Source: Nocardia mangyaensis
Lineage (GTDB): Bacteria; Actinomycetota; Actinomycetes; Mycobacteriales; Mycobacteriaceae
Assembly (NCBI RefSeq): GCF_001886715.1
Contig: NZ_CP018082.1
Span: 6,882,001 to 6,946,000, forward strand
Length of the DNA: 64,000 bases
Direction: 5' to 3'
Below, piece by piece: positions 28,343-40,197 of the stretch. The notes beneath the pieces were generated by a model, which worked only from the letters and a program-made list of their open reading frames with translations, was not told the DNA's origin and ran no database searches. Every line of letters starts with the position of its first letter. The first letter of the stretch is position 1. The position numbers and the translations under genes were made by a program.

Positions 28343-29302
28343 TCATCCTGGTTCTCTGAGCGGCACCGAGGGCGCGGGGCCGGTTGTCGGCAGCGCGACG
28401 ATCGGGAGGCCGCGGCGCAGGGTCCGCTGCCAGCGCAGCGGGTCGAAGACGGCCGGCTCGGTGTCCTCGATGAAGGTGCGCATCAGCTTCACGAACCGGT
28501 CAGGGTCGTAGTGATGCGGGAAATGTCCAGCGCCGTCGAAGATCTCGATCCGGCTGCCGGGGAAGGCGCGATGTGCGCGACCCGCGTGCCCGGACGGGAT
28601 CACCGTGTCGCGGGTGCCGCCGATGACCAGCGTCGGCAGGTGCGCGGCCAGGTAGCCGCGGTCGAGCATGGTGATGGTCTGGCCGCGACGGTCGGCGGCC
28701 GCGCGGATGGTGCGCAGGAACGCGTTGCGCGCACCGGGCTCGGCGAGCTGGCCGTAGAGGCGGAGCACGTATTCGGCGTCGGGACCGAGACCGAGCCCGC
28801 CCAGCGCCGTCACCAGCGGAATCGAGGTGCGCACCGCGGTGCGCACCGGCCAGCTGGTGATCGCCATCAGCGCCGGACCGGCACCGGCCAGGGTCGCGAG
28901 CCGGAACGCGGGGTGCACACCTGCCCCCATACCCGCCGGACAGACCAGCGCGATCCGCTCCACCTTCTCCGGGAACTGGTAGGCGAACTGCATCGCGACG
29001 CCGCCGCCCAGCGAATGGCCGACCACGGAGATCCGGTCGATGCCGAGCACGCTGAGCAGATCGCGCATCCCGTTCGCGTAGGCCGCCACCGCGTAGTCGG
29101 CGCGGGGCTTGTCGGATTCACCGTGACCGAGCAGGTCGGGCGCGATGACGGTGTAGTGCTCGGCCAGCGCGTCGAAGACCGGCGCCCAGGTCCCCGAGCT
29201 GTCGGTGATCCCGTGGATCAGCAACAGCGGCGGCCCCGACCCCGCCATCCGATAAGCACGGCGATACCCGTGCACCTCGATGAACTGCACTTCCCCGGTC
29301 AT
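28343..29302 (-). CDS. Alpha/beta-fold hydrolase
   Basis: 319 residues with a complete triad pattern: oxyanion LIHGITDSSGTW, nucleophile GHSLGGG (Ser 97), acid in IGGTRDTVIP, histidine in GAGHFPHHYDP. It resembles the actinobacterial hydrolases related to haloalkane dehalogenase and lipase families. The C-terminal 50 residues (RWQRTLRRGLPIVALPTTG) are an extra tail. It stands alone between DUF4190 and YhhN genes on the same strand. Confidence 0.85.
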   Translation of the reverse strand: MTGEVQFIEVHGYRRAYRMAGSGPPLLLIHGITDSSGTWAPVFDALAEHYTVIAPDLLGHGESDKPRADYAVAAYANGMRDLLSVLGIDRISVVGHSLGGGVAMQFAYQFPEKVERIALVCPAGMGAGVHPAFRLATLAGAGPALMAITSWPVRTAVRTSIPLVTALGGLGLGPDAEYVLRLYGQLAEPGARNAFLRTIRAAADRRGQTITMLDRGYLAAHLPTLVIGGTRDTVIPSGHAGRAHRAFPGSRIEIFDGAGHFPHHYDPDRFVKLMRTFIEDTEPAVFDPLRWQRTLRRGLPIVALPTTGPAPSVPLREPG

Positions 29303-29472
29303 CTCCGAAGCGTGCGCCGCGGGTGTTGCCCCACCGGGTCAACCAGGTTAGACGTCTGTGACACGCTGCATCACTGATCTCGCGAGCACATGGGTAACTC
29401 GCCGGGAACGGGCGAACTCGACCATCACACCACGCAAGGCGCCAGCCCAACGCCCTCCGCCAGGGCCTGGCC

Positions 29473-30156
29473 CTAATCTCGGGGAGGCGGCTCAGTGAGG
29501 AGGTACTGGGCGGCGGCGTAGGTCGCCAGGATGACGCCCTCGGTGACGCGGCGGGTGCGTTCCTCGCGGGCGAACAGGCGCCGCAGCACGATCAATCCGT
29601 CGGACACCGTGAACAGCAGCGCGCCGAGGCCGTACCTGCTGCGTGGGTCGCTGTTCGGAATGTTCAGTCCCGCAACGTTTTTCGCCCCAGGCGCCAGAGC
29701 AGGGTCGGAGGCCAGGGTGGCCGCCGTGCCCAGGGTGGCGCCGTAGGCGGTCAGCGGGAGGGCAAGAACCGGTGCCTTGGCGCGCAGCAGACCGGCCGCC
29801 CCCGCCCAGGCCAGCAGCCGGGGCGCGGCGATCTCGGGGCGCGGACGGGCGCCGCGGCGCCACCACAGGATCGAGTAGCCGGTCTGCATCACCGCGAACG
29901 ACGAGGCGCCCGCGATGAGGCGGCGGTCGTCGTCGGGATCGATCAGCAGCACGTCACCAACGGTGGCCGCCGCGAGCGAGCCGAGCAGGATCCGGCGTTC
30001 GACCGGGTCGAGCTCGACTCCGCTGGTCACGGTGTCGGCGGCCAGCAGGGGCATCAGCAGTGGCTTGGCCACCCGTTGGAGCCGCTCGCGGCCGGTGACG
30101 GCACCGAAAACGGTGACCGCCGCGGCCGCGAGATATCCGGCGCGAAGCGCACGCAC
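29473..30156 (-). CDS. YhhN family membrane protein (lysoplasmalogenase-like)
   Basis: 227 residues with seven or eight hydrophobic segments and the YhhN-type motifs KPLLMPLLAADTV and GDVLLI. Vertebrate members hydrolyse vinyl-ether lysolipids; bacterial function is unproven. GTG 30156 begins one base after the FabH stop codon, so the two are co-transcribed. Confidence 0.8.
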   Translation of the reverse strand: MRALRAGYLAAAAVTVFGAVTGRERLQRVAKPLLMPLLAADTVTSGVELDPVERRILLGSLAAATVGDVLLIDPDDDRRLIAGASSFAVMQTGYSILWWRRGARPRPEIAAPRLLAWAGAAGLLRAKAPVLALPLTAYGATLGTAATLASDPALAPGAKNVAGLNIPNSDPRSRYGLGALLFTVSDGLIVLRRLFAREERTRRVTEGVILATYAAAQYLLTEPPPRD

Positions 30157-30157
30157 G

Positions 30158-31213
30158 TCAGAAGCTCGGTTCCTTCGGGGCGGGCGGCAGGGTGACGACC
30201 TGGCCCGCGTAGCTCAGTCCGGCGCCGAAGCCGAGCAGCAGCGCGAGCTGGCCGCCCTTGGCCTTGCCGGTCACCAGCATTTCCTCCATGGCCAGCGGAA
30301 TCGAGGCGGCCGAGGTGTTGCCGGTGTTCTCGATGTCGTTGGCCATCGGGATGCCGTCGGCCAGGCCGAGGTTCTTCTTCATCAGCTCGTTGATCCGGGC
30401 ATTGGCCTGGTGCGGGACGAAGATCTCGATATCCTCCTTGGCCACACCGGAGGCGTCCAGCGCGGCCGAGAGCGCGCGCGGGAGGGTGACCGCGGCCCAG
30501 CGGAAGACCTTCGGGCCCGCCATGTGCAGCGACATCCGGCCGATCGGCTCGACCTCGGGGTCGGTGCCCTGCAACGCCTGCGCCTTGTTCATGTAGGACA
30601 GGAAGTCGACGTCCTGGGCGATGGCCTCGGCGTTCTCGCCGTCGCTGCCCCAGACCGTCGGCGAGATGCCGTTCTCCTCGGCCGGGCCGACGACGACAGC
30701 GCCCGCGCCGTCACCGAAGATCATCGCGGTGCCGCGATCGGTCGGATCGAGGCCGACGGTCATCGTCTCGGCGCCGATCACCAGGATGTATTCGGCCGAA
30801 CCGGCCCGGATCAGGTCGGCGGCGACGCCGAGCCCGTAGCCGAAACCGCCGCAGCCGGAGGTGAGGTCGAAAGCCGCCACGCCGTTGAGGCCGAGGTCCG
30901 ACGCCACCGACGGCGCACCGTGCGGGGTGAGCTTGAGCCAGCTCGAGGTGCACAGGATGACCGCGCCGATCTGGGCGCGCTCGATCGGAGTGTTCGTCAG
31001 CGCGCGCTCACCGGCGGCGGCGGCGATGGAACGGATCGTCTCGTCCCCGCTGATCCACCGGCGGTTGTGGATACCGGTGCGCTCGAAGATCCACTCGGGC
31101 GTGGAGTCGAGTACCTCGCACACCTCGGCATTGCTGACGATGCGCTGCGGACGGTAGGCACCGATCCCGAGCATCGCAACATTGTCGCGACCTTTGTTAA
31201 CTGCAATGCTCAC
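30158..31213 (-). CDS. fabH: Beta-ketoacyl-ACP synthase III (FabH)
   Basis: 351 residues. It condenses an acyl-CoA starter with malonyl-ACP to begin type II fatty-acid elongation. The Cys-His-Asn triad is complete: C121 in LTSGCGGFGYG, H268 in VPHQANARI and N299 in IENTGNTSAASIP. The sequence is very like mycobacterial FabH (for example FRWAAV, NDIENTGNTSAASIPLAMEE). Two adjacent GTG codons (31213, 31216) can start it. It heads an operon with YhhN. In M. tuberculosis fabH lies elsewhere (Rv0533c), so its place here is a local difference. Confidence 0.92.
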   Translation of the reverse strand: MSIAVNKGRDNVAMLGIGAYRPQRIVSNAEVCEVLDSTPEWIFERTGIHNRRWISGDETIRSIAAAAGERALTNTPIERAQIGAVILCTSSWLKLTPHGAPSVASDLGLNGVAAFDLTSGCGGFGYGLGVAADLIRAGSAEYILVIGAETMTVGLDPTDRGTAMIFGDGAGAVVVGPAEENGISPTVWGSDGENAEAIAQDVDFLSYMNKAQALQGTDPEVEPIGRMSLHMAGPKVFRWAAVTLPRALSAALDASGVAKEDIEIFVPHQANARINELMKKNLGLADGIPMANDIENTGNTSAASIPLAMEEMLVTGKAKGGQLALLLGFGAGLSYAGQVVTLPPAPKEPSF

Positions 31214-31284
31214 CACAGGTGACTCACACGTCCTTCAGACTTTCCGGACGACCACGTCGTCGTCCGCGTTCGGCGCTGTTCAGG

Positions 31285-31848
31285 CTAGCTCAGGGCGAGG
31301 TCGTCGAGCCCGAGGATGGATCGATATTCCAGCCCCTCGGCAGCGATGACCTGGTCAGCACCGGTTTCCCGGTCGACCACTGTGGCGACCCCGACCACGA
31401 TCGCGCCCGCGTCGCGCAGCGCGCGCACCGCGGTGAGCGGCGAGTTGCCGGTGGTGGTGGTGTCCTCGACGACCAGCACCCGCTTGCCGACGACATTGGG
31501 GCCCTCGATCTGGCGCTGCATGCCGTGCGCCTTGGCCGCCTTGCGCACCACGAACGCGTCGATCGGACGGCCGGGAGCGTGCATCACGGCCATCGCGACC
31601 GGATCGGCGCCCATGGTGAGCCCGCCGACGGACTCGAAGTCCCAGTCGGCGACCAGCTCGCGCAGCAGCGAGCCGATCAGCGGGGCGGCCTGGTGGTGCA
31701 GTGTCGCGCGGCGCAGGTCGACGTAGTAGTCGGCCTCCTTGCCCGAGGACAGCGTCACCTGGCCGTGCACGACCGCGAGCTCGCGCACGAGCGCGGCCAG
31801 CTGGTCGCGATCGGCGGTCGTGAGCGCCTGACGTGCCTGGTCGATCAT
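31285..31848 (-). CDS. pyrE: Orotate phosphoribosyltransferase
   Basis: 187 residues. Converts orotate and PRPP to OMP in pyrimidine synthesis. The PRPP loop is VLVVEDTTTTGNSPL, with the family's SSGKEADYYVDLR near residue 36 and VVRKAAKAHG. ATG 31848 starts 3 bases after the SDR stop, so it is the last gene of an SDR-pyrE pair. Corresponds to Rv0382c. Confidence 0.95.
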   Translation of the reverse strand: MIDQARQALTTADRDQLAALVRELAVVHGQVTLSSGKEADYYVDLRRATLHHQAAPLIGSLLRELVADWDFESVGGLTMGADPVAMAVMHAPGRPIDAFVVRKAAKAHGMQRQIEGPNVVGKRVLVVEDTTTTGNSPLTAVRALRDAGAIVVGVATVVDRETGADQVIAAEGLEYRSILGLDDLALS

Positions 31849-31851
31849 CAA

Positions 31852-32658
31852 TTATGTCCTTCCGCGTGCGTTGAACAGACCGCGATTCAAGCGGGTCACC
31901 AGGGTTCGCGGGACGAAGCCCGCCACCGCGGTGAGCACCTTGTACTGCACGCCGGGCACGCTGATCACCCGACCGGAGTCCAGATCTTGCAAGCACCCGT
32001 CGACGACCTGGTCGACGTCGAGCCACAGGCGCTTGGGCACCGAACTCATCTCGATGCCTGCGCGCTCGTGGAACTCGGTGTGCACGAACCCGGGGCACAG
32101 CGCCTGGACGCGGACTCCGGTGCCCGCCAATCCACCCGCCAACCCTTCCGAGAAGGATACGACGTAGGCCTTGGAGGCCGAATAGGTCGACCCCCGTCCG
32201 GGGATCAACCCGGCCACACTGGCCACGTTCACGATCGAACCGGAGGCCGCGGCGATCATCGACGGCAGCGCGGCCCTGGTCAGTTGCAGCACCGAGGTGA
32301 CGTTGACATCGAGCTGGGCCTGCAGCTCGGCCGGTTCCAGCGTCCAGAACTCCCCCGAGTGCGCGAAACCCGCGTTGTTGACCAGGAACTGGATGCCCGC
32401 GGCGGCCCGGTCGGCGACCCGGGCGCGGTCGTCGTCGGCGGCGAGATCGGCGACGAGCACCTCGGCGGAGGTGGCGTAACGACGCCCGAGCTCGTCGGCG
32501 AGCGCGCGCAGGCGCTGCTCGTTCCTGGCGACGAGGACCAGGTCGTAGCCGAGGGCGGCGAGACGGTGGGCGAAGCCACGCCCGATCCCGGACGTCGGTC
32601 CGGTGATCATGGCGACGGGGCGGAGCGCGCCGGGCAGGCGCGAGGAACTATGGGTCAT
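31852..32658 (-). CDS. Short-chain dehydrogenase/reductase
   Basis: 268 residues, classical SDR. Cofactor motif [12 protein letters not shown] motif, catalytic Ser in VNVASVAG and YSASK (Tyr-x-x-x-Lys). The segment LVARN after the second strand, with a basic residue, suggests NADP(H). The C-terminal stretch [15 protein letters not shown] is basic and hydrophobic and may touch a membrane. Substrate unknown. It lies just upstream of pyrE and 58 bases downstream of ttfA. Confidence 0.9.
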   Translation of the reverse strand: MTHSSSRLPGALRPVAMITGPTSGIGRGFAHRLAALGYDLVLVARNEQRLRALADELGRRYATSAEVLVADLAADDDRARVADRAAAGIQFLVNNAGFAHSGEFWTLEPAELQAQLDVNVTSVLQLTRAALPSMIAAASGSIVNVASVAGLIPGRGSTYSASKAYVVSFSEGLAGGLAGTGVRVQALCPGFVHTEFHERAGIEMSSVPKRLWLDVDQVVDGCLQDLDSGRVISVPGVQYKVLTAVAGFVPRTLVTRLNRGLFNARGRT

Positions 32659-32716
32659 CGCTGGTCGATTCCGGTCGACGGGAAAATGCCGCGGCGATGT
32701 TCACCGCGGCACGGGA

Positions 32717-33940
32717 TCACTTCGGGACGGGGCCCTGGTACGGGCGGAAGCCGGGGTGGAACGGCCCGCCGGGTTGGTCGGAGTCCTCGTCGTCCTCCGC
32801 ACCGACCGGGCGCGGCGGTTCGACGCGGGGGCGCGGCTCCGGGACCACGGCCAGCGACGGGCGACGCGGCGGCTCGCCGAGTGGGCGGCGACCGGGCGCG
32901 GGCTGGTCCTCGAACTCGGGATCGTCGAGGTCGGGATCGAAGTCGGGCGGGTAGGACGCGGTGCGCCCGATCGGGGCGCGCTCGTCGAACTCGTAGTCGT
33001 CGGGCTCGGCGGCCGAGGCGCGGGCCGGACCACGACCGAACGGCGGTTCGTCGTCGAGGTCGGTGGCCGGGGCGGGGCCACGGCGACTGAACATCGATTC
33101 GTCGTCGAAGTCGTCAGCGGGGCCACGGCGACCGGGCGACGGTTCGTCGTCGAAGTCGTCCAGTTCGTCGGGGCCCGGGAAGCGGGCACGGCCACGCTCC
33201 TCGACCTCGGCGGCGCTGGGGCGGGTGGCACCGAACCCGTCGCGGTCGTCGTCTTCGTACTCGGCGCGGAAACCCGTGGCCTGCGGTGGCAGGTCGGAAC
33301 TCGAACGCGGGCGGGTGTATTCGCTCGGCTCGGCCACCGGCGGCAGCACGTGCAGCAGGCCGGACAGGCGAAGGACCGCGTCGATCGTGGTTTCCCAGTC
33401 CTTGGGTCCGCTGCCGATGGGGAGCATGCCGAGGGTCCAGTTGCCCTCGCTCCACAGCATCTGCACGGTGTCCGACAGCGACTCGATGAAGCCGACCATC
33501 CGCTGATCCACCGCGTGGCGGGCGATCTCGGGGTCGGTAGCGAACACGACCCGGTCACCGATGGCGCCGAGCAATTCCAGATCGTGGTCCTTGGGCGGCG
33601 AGGCGGTCTTGAGCCGCATGTCGACATCGATCTCGGAGCCGATCTGGCGGCGCACGGCCACCAGGGTCGCCGCGTCCTCCAGATCGAAGAGCACGAATTT
33701 CTCGCCCTTGCGAATGCCGGAGACCACGTCGACCGCCGAGAGATAGCCGAGTTTGGCCAGGGCGCCACGACGCCACGTCGAGGCGAGCGCGGGCTCCACC
33801 GACACATAGGTGTAGCCCTGGGACTTCGCCCACACCTGGCGGGCGTGCCCGGTCCGCTGTCGCTGGACCCGATCGAAATACAGCAGTACGACCGCACCCA
33901 CGAGTGCGATCGCCGCCAACCCGAACCACATAGCCGTCAT
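32717..33940 (-). CDS. ttfA: TtfA-like trehalose monomycolate transport factor
   Basis: 407 residues. By position next to pyrE/clpB and by architecture it matches M. tuberculosis Rv0383c (TtfA), the essential partner of MmpL3 in moving trehalose monomycolate. One N-terminal helix (MWFGLAAIALVGAVVLLYF) is followed by a conserved cytoplasmic domain (about 35-215; GYTYVSVEPALASTWRRG, LFDLEDAATLVAVRRQ). The remaining 190 residues are a disordered acidic/Arg-Gly-Pro tail with imperfect DDFDDEP..RRGPA repeats, making it far longer than the mycobacterial protein. ATG 33940 is the start. The role is inferred from homology. Confidence 0.85.
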   Translation of the reverse strand: MTAMWFGLAAIALVGAVVLLYFDRVQRQRTGHARQVWAKSQGYTYVSVEPALASTWRRGALAKLGYLSAVDVVSGIRKGEKFVLFDLEDAATLVAVRRQIGSEIDVDMRLKTASPPKDHDLELLGAIGDRVVFATDPEIARHAVDQRMVGFIESLSDTVQMLWSEGNWTLGMLPIGSGPKDWETTIDAVLRLSGLLHVLPPVAEPSEYTRPRSSSDLPPQATGFRAEYEDDDRDGFGATRPSAAEVEERGRARFPGPDELDDFDDEPSPGRRGPADDFDDESMFSRRGPAPATDLDDEPPFGRGPARASAAEPDDYEFDERAPIGRTASYPPDFDPDLDDPEFEDQPAPGRRPLGEPPRRPSLAVVPEPRPRVEPPRPVGAEDDEDSDQPGGPFHPGFRPYQGPVPK

Positions 33941-34008
33941 CGTCGCCTAGCCTATCCAGCCGTCGCCGTGATTGCCCGGTAGCACCGGGGATTCGACGCG
34001 CGGGTCGC

Positions 34009-34797
34009 TCATCGGGGGCCGCCCGGTAACGCCGTACTGATGATGATCTTGGCGTGGATCGACCCGTCTGGGTTCTTGTCGCCCTGCACCATAACCATGT
34101 CGCCGACGGGCAGTTCGGCCGCCTTCGTGCTGGTCAGCGAGATCACCTGAGTGGCATCGTCGATCAGCACCCGCACGGTGGACCCGCCGAGGGTGCTCAT
34201 GGTGATCTCGGAGCCGGTGTTGGCGGTGATGCTGCCCATGGTCGCGCCGAGATCATCGCCGCCGCCGAGCCCGGGCAAGCCGGGCAGGCCGCTGGTGTCC
34301 GGCGGCACGTTCGGCGAGGGCTGCTGAGTGACCGGCGGGGGCAGCAGCACACTGCTCGGCGGCGGTGCTGCCGTGTTGTCGTCGCCGGAGTCGCCGATGC
34401 CGAGCACCAGCCCGCCCAGCACACCGGCGACAGCGATCAGCGCCAGTACCGCCAGACCGAGCATGATCCACAAACCGGTGTGACGCTTCGGCGGTTCGCC
34501 CTGGTCACCGTCCTGCGGTCGCGGTGGGTAACCCGGCGGCGGCACGCCCGGATAGCCGTGCCCGTAGCCGGGCGGAGGTTGCTGCGGAGATGGTGGCTGT
34601 TCTACGGGATAACCACTCTCATAGGCACCCCATTGCGCGTCGTGCGGCGGCAGTGCCCGGGTCGGATTCGACGGTTGCCCCCACTCGTCGAATCCGCCGC
34701 CACCGTACGGCTTGGTCGATTCCGTGCCCGGCGAACCCAACCGTTCGGTCGGCGAATCCTCCGGGCGTTGCCCCCACGGATCGTTCGGGTTCGTCAT
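34009..34797 (-). CDS. Single-pass membrane protein with external DUF5666-like domain
   Basis: 262 residues. A Pro/Gly/Gln/Tyr-rich cytoplasmic N-terminus of about 105 residues (PPPGYGHGYPGVPPPGYPPRP) leads into one helix (GLWIMLGLAVLALIAVAGVLGGLVLG), a Pro/Ser linker, and an external domain of about 75 residues. That domain (MGSITANTGSEITMSTLGG, LPVGDMVMVQGDKNPDGSI) looks like a small OB-fold of the DUF5666 kind. Function unknown. Confidence 0.8.
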   Translation of the reverse strand: MTNPNDPWGQRPEDSPTERLGSPGTESTKPYGGGGFDEWGQPSNPTRALPPHDAQWGAYESGYPVEQPPSPQQPPPGYGHGYPGVPPPGYPPRPQDGDQGEPPKRHTGLWIMLGLAVLALIAVAGVLGGLVLGIGDSGDDNTAAPPPSSVLLPPPVTQQPSPNVPPDTSGLPGLPGLGGGDDLGATMGSITANTGSEITMSTLGGSTVRVLIDDATQVISLTSTKAAELPVGDMVMVQGDKNPDGSIHAKIIISTALPGGPR

Positions 34798-34813
34798 GAC
34801 CCCAGCGTAGGAC

Positions 34814-34850
34814 AGCCCGGTGCGTTTGGGAGGCCCCTACGCACCGGGCT
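34814..34850 (-). terminator. Terminator after clpB
   Basis: A perfect 12-bp inverted repeat (AGCCCGGTGCGT and its complement) with a 13-base loop lies 10 bases beyond the clpB stop. Confidence 0.7.
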
Positions 34851-34859
34851 GTGGATAAA

Positions 34860-37433
<2,574 letters not shown>

Positions 37434-37524
37434 GAATCTCCTGTGTTGTCTGGAGCGCTGGCGCGCTCGCGTCGCGGTCCCGAGGGGTCGCGGGTGCGGG
37501 GTTGGTCTTCGTTGTTGTCAACGT

Positions 37525-37552
37525 TCTATAAGTTGAGTCTGTTCCGCTCAAC
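37525..37552 (-). promoter_or_regulatory. clpB promoter with HspR-binding HAIR element
   Basis: The inverted repeat GTTGAGT-N7-GCTCAAC at 37532-37552 fits the HspR consensus CTTGAGT-N7-ACTCAAG. On the minus strand it overlaps a -35-like TTGAGC (37546-37551) and lies just before a -10-like TATAGA (37525-37530), the position expected for heat-shock repression. Confidence 0.85.
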
Positions 37553-37694
37553 TCTATCTTTTTTCGCGGGCTTCGTGTTTGTGCTCACGGTACGCCGCGA
37601 CACCACCGAAGACGATCAATCACTGCATGTCGGACGGCTATCCGCCTAGGATTGCGGTGGCCGGCTCACCCCCGAATACGAGGAGTTCATCGCC

Positions 37695-38684
37695 ATGCGC
37701 GCGATCGTGGTTCAGAAGTTCGGCGCCACCCCCGAGTTGGCCGATGTGCCGGTGCCGACGGCCGGGCCGGGTGAGGTGCAGGTGGCGTTGGACGCGGCGG
37801 GGGTCAACCCGTTCGATCTGAAGATGGCCGATGGGTTGCTCGAGGGGAAGATGCCGACGGACTTCCCGATGATTCTCGGGGTGGACGGGGCGGGCGCGGT
37901 GTCGGCGGTCGGGGCCGGGGTCACGAAGTTCGCGGTGGGCGACAAGGTGGTCGGGAAGTTCTTGACGGCGCCCGCGGGGCACGGCAGTTGGGCGCAGTAC
38001 GCGACCGTCCCCGAGGACGCGACGCTCGTGCCGATTCCGGACGGGGTCACCACCGTCGCGGCCGCCGCACTGCCGACCGCGGGGGTCACCGCGCAGGATC
38101 TGGTCGACGCGGCGCACATCCAGCCCGATCAGAAGGTGCTCATCGTCGGCGCCACCGGTGGGGTCGGCTCGTTTCTGGTGCAGCTGGCCAACATCGCGGG
38201 CGCCCACGTGATCGCCACCGCTCGTGGCGATGCCGCCGATCAGGTCGCGCGCCTGGGTGCCGCCGAGACCATCGATTACACCCGGGCCCGCCCGGCCGAC
38301 CCCCACGTCGTCGACCCGGACCCGGTCGGCTACCGCGACTCCAACGTCACCGACGCGGTCCGCTTCACCCACCCGGACGGCATCGACGTCCTCTTCGACC
38401 TGGTCAGCGGCCCAGCCGATTTCGCCAGCCACGCCACCCTCGTCCGCCGCGGCGGCCACGCCTACTCCATCACCTGGGGCGCCGACGAGAACGCCCTGCG
38501 CGAGCGCGAGATCACCGGCGGAAATTTCGAATCCAAAGGCCGCTCCGCAGAACTCGCGCGCCTCCTCACCCGGGTGACCGCAGGCGATGTCGTCGTCCCG
38601 GTCCAGATGACCGTCCCCCTCGACGCTGCCCCCGCCGTCCTCGGCGCGGGCAGCGCGCGCGGAAAGACCGTCCTGGCAATCTGA
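37695..38684 (+). CDS. Quinone oxidoreductase-like zinc-independent MDR dehydrogenase
   Basis: 329 residues of the medium-chain dehydrogenase/reductase superfamily. N-terminal GroES-like domain with GVNPFDLKMADG and ILGVDGAGAV; cofactor domain with VLIVGATGGVGSFLVQLA (AxxGxxG type). The cysteine and histidine zinc ligands of true alcohol dehydrogenases are missing, so an NADPH:quinone reductase type is likely. GAGGAG precedes ATG 37695. Divergent from clpB. Confidence 0.88.
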   Translation: MRAIVVQKFGATPELADVPVPTAGPGEVQVALDAAGVNPFDLKMADGLLEGKMPTDFPMILGVDGAGAVSAVGAGVTKFAVGDKVVGKFLTAPAGHGSWAQYATVPEDATLVPIPDGVTTVAAAALPTAGVTAQDLVDAAHIQPDQKVLIVGATGGVGSFLVQLANIAGAHVIATARGDAADQVARLGAAETIDYTRARPADPHVVDPDPVGYRDSNVTDAVRFTHPDGIDVLFDLVSGPADFASHATLVRRGGHAYSITWGADENALREREITGGNFESKGRSAELARLLTRVTAGDVVVPVQMTVPLDAAPAVLGAGSARGKTVLAI

Positions 38685-39405
38685 TTCGTCCTGCACATCA
38701 CCCGACGTCAGCGGGTTGCTCGGTGGCCGGGCAGTGTGTAGCGTCACACGAACAAGAACGGCCGCCCGGCGAGCGCCAACTCACCGAACGGCCTGGGTAC
38801 GAAACAGGTACACACTGTTCGCACCGTGGGATGAAATCCTACATGCAACAGCTCGGCGCCTCATGGCGTCGGGCCTTCGTCGTTCTAGGGTGAGGTCTGC
38901 CCCGCGCGACGGGCCACCTGCGTTCCTGGGCTCCTGGCCGCTGTTGTCGGTCGTTATCGGAGAGCCCGACCGAGGGACACACAACCCTGACACCCAGCCT
39001 CCTGCGAGCACCTTCGTCGTACGCCTCGCACGTACGCACCTGGCCGGTTCGGGAGTGCACACCTACGCCCAGGTCCAACCCCGCCACACGCCGATCCAGG
39101 CGTGGGGCTACCAGTGTTGGCCGAGGTCGCGAATCGGGGTCGGTGAGCGGGGAGCCGGGCAGGGATGGTTACGACACCGGCACCCCTGGGTGCTCCGATC
39201 GGAGCTCGCGGTAGGTGCCTGCTCGCACCTTTTGCCGGTAGTGAACCAGGCCGCTCTCGACCCGAGCATCCGTGTTCGGGCTGGCGCCGGCGTCGGCCCT
39301 CGTCGAGCACATCGTCTCGCGCGGGTTCACCCCTCGGTGAGGTGACCGAGGAGGATCGGCGGCGAGCCGTCGACACGGTCACCGGCTGACCGATCCCGAT
39401 ACCCG
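38685..39405. other. 720-bp stretch without a convincing gene
   Basis: Open frames exist on both strands but none has gene-like composition or motifs. The one recognisable item is at 39207-39240, where the minus-strand frame QKVRAGTYRE resembles the C-terminus of the neighbouring EspG (AAKARAGTYRAP) and 13 consecutive bases are identical. This suggests a decayed copy of that gene's 3' end. Confidence 0.5.
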
Positions 39406-40185
39406 CTAGGGGGCGCGGTAGGTGCCCGCGCGTGCCTTGGCCGCAGTGGTGGAGAGGATGGTGGCGAGGGTGGAGTGGATGCGGGTGGTGGTCGCCGGTT
39501 TGGCGATGAAGGTGGTTTCGCCGTAGAAGACGTAGCGGCCGTCGCCGGTGATGTCGTGGACCTGGAAGTCGTCGCGGCCCTCGGTGTGGCGGTTGTCGAC
39601 GCTGGAGTGCGCGTAGACGCCGATGTGGGTGAGGGTGTCGGTGGGTTTGGCGAGGAAGGTCTCGAGCCGTTCGCGCGGGGTGGGGTTCCAGGAATCGCGG
39701 ACATCGGCGCGGGGTGCGGCGAGTTCGGCTGCGGTGACGCGGATTTCACGTCCGGAACCGGCCGAGGTGCGGGGGAGGGTGGACAGGACCGCGCCCGCCA
39801 GCGTGTCGGGTGCGAGCAGGTAGAGCGTGATGTCGCCGGGGTCGGTTTCCTCGCCGGGGCTCTGGACGGCGAAAGCGGCGTAGGTGTCGCGCATTCCGCC
39901 ATGGGCGCGGATCGTGCGCCTGCCGCGGGAGGCACCGGCGACCTCGACACGGGCGTGCGGGGCGAGCAGGGCGGCCATGGCGTGGTCGAGGTCGCTGTCG
40001 AACTCGGCCATCAGGTTCTCGGCGGCTTTGCCGCGCAGGCGCAGGATCTCGGCCTGGGTCTCGACATCGGTGTGGCGGTGGTGCAGCGGGTACGGCAGCA
40101 CATCGCGCCCCGCCGCTTCCCACAGCGTGCGGAAGTCGAGGGCGGTGAGGCGCCAGGTACGCACGGGAGATCTACTCTGCTTCAT
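39406..40185 (-). CDS. EspG family type VII secretion chaperone
   Basis: 259 residues. The start (WRLTALDFRTLWEAAGRDVLPYPL) and the segment MRDTYAAFAVQSPGEETDPGDITLYLL fit the EspG family. These cytosolic chaperones bind specific PE-PPE pairs and deliver them to an ESX secretion machine. It is the last gene of a tight four-gene operon, 12 bases after the PPE-like gene. No ESX structural genes (eccB, eccC, eccD, mycP) are nearby, so it must use a system encoded elsewhere. Assignment to a particular ESX type is not possible by eye. Confidence 0.82.
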   Translation of the reverse strand: MKQSRSPVRTWRLTALDFRTLWEAAGRDVLPYPLHHRHTDVETQAEILRLRGKAAENLMAEFDSDLDHAMAALLAPHARVEVAGASRGRRTIRAHGGMRDTYAAFAVQSPGEETDPGDITLYLLAPDTLAGAVLSTLPRTSAGSGREIRVTAAELAAPRADVRDSWNPTPRERLETFLAKPTDTLTHIGVYAHSSVDNRHTEGRDDFQVHDITGDGRYVFYGETTFIAKPATTTRIHSTLATILSTTAAKARAGTYRAP

Positions 40186-40197
40186 CGGGTCTCACGT

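Noticed and set aside
38716..39345. 209-codon plus-strand frame in the gene-less stretch
   Set aside because: Arg/His/Pro-rich shadow-like composition, no motif, no ribosome site.
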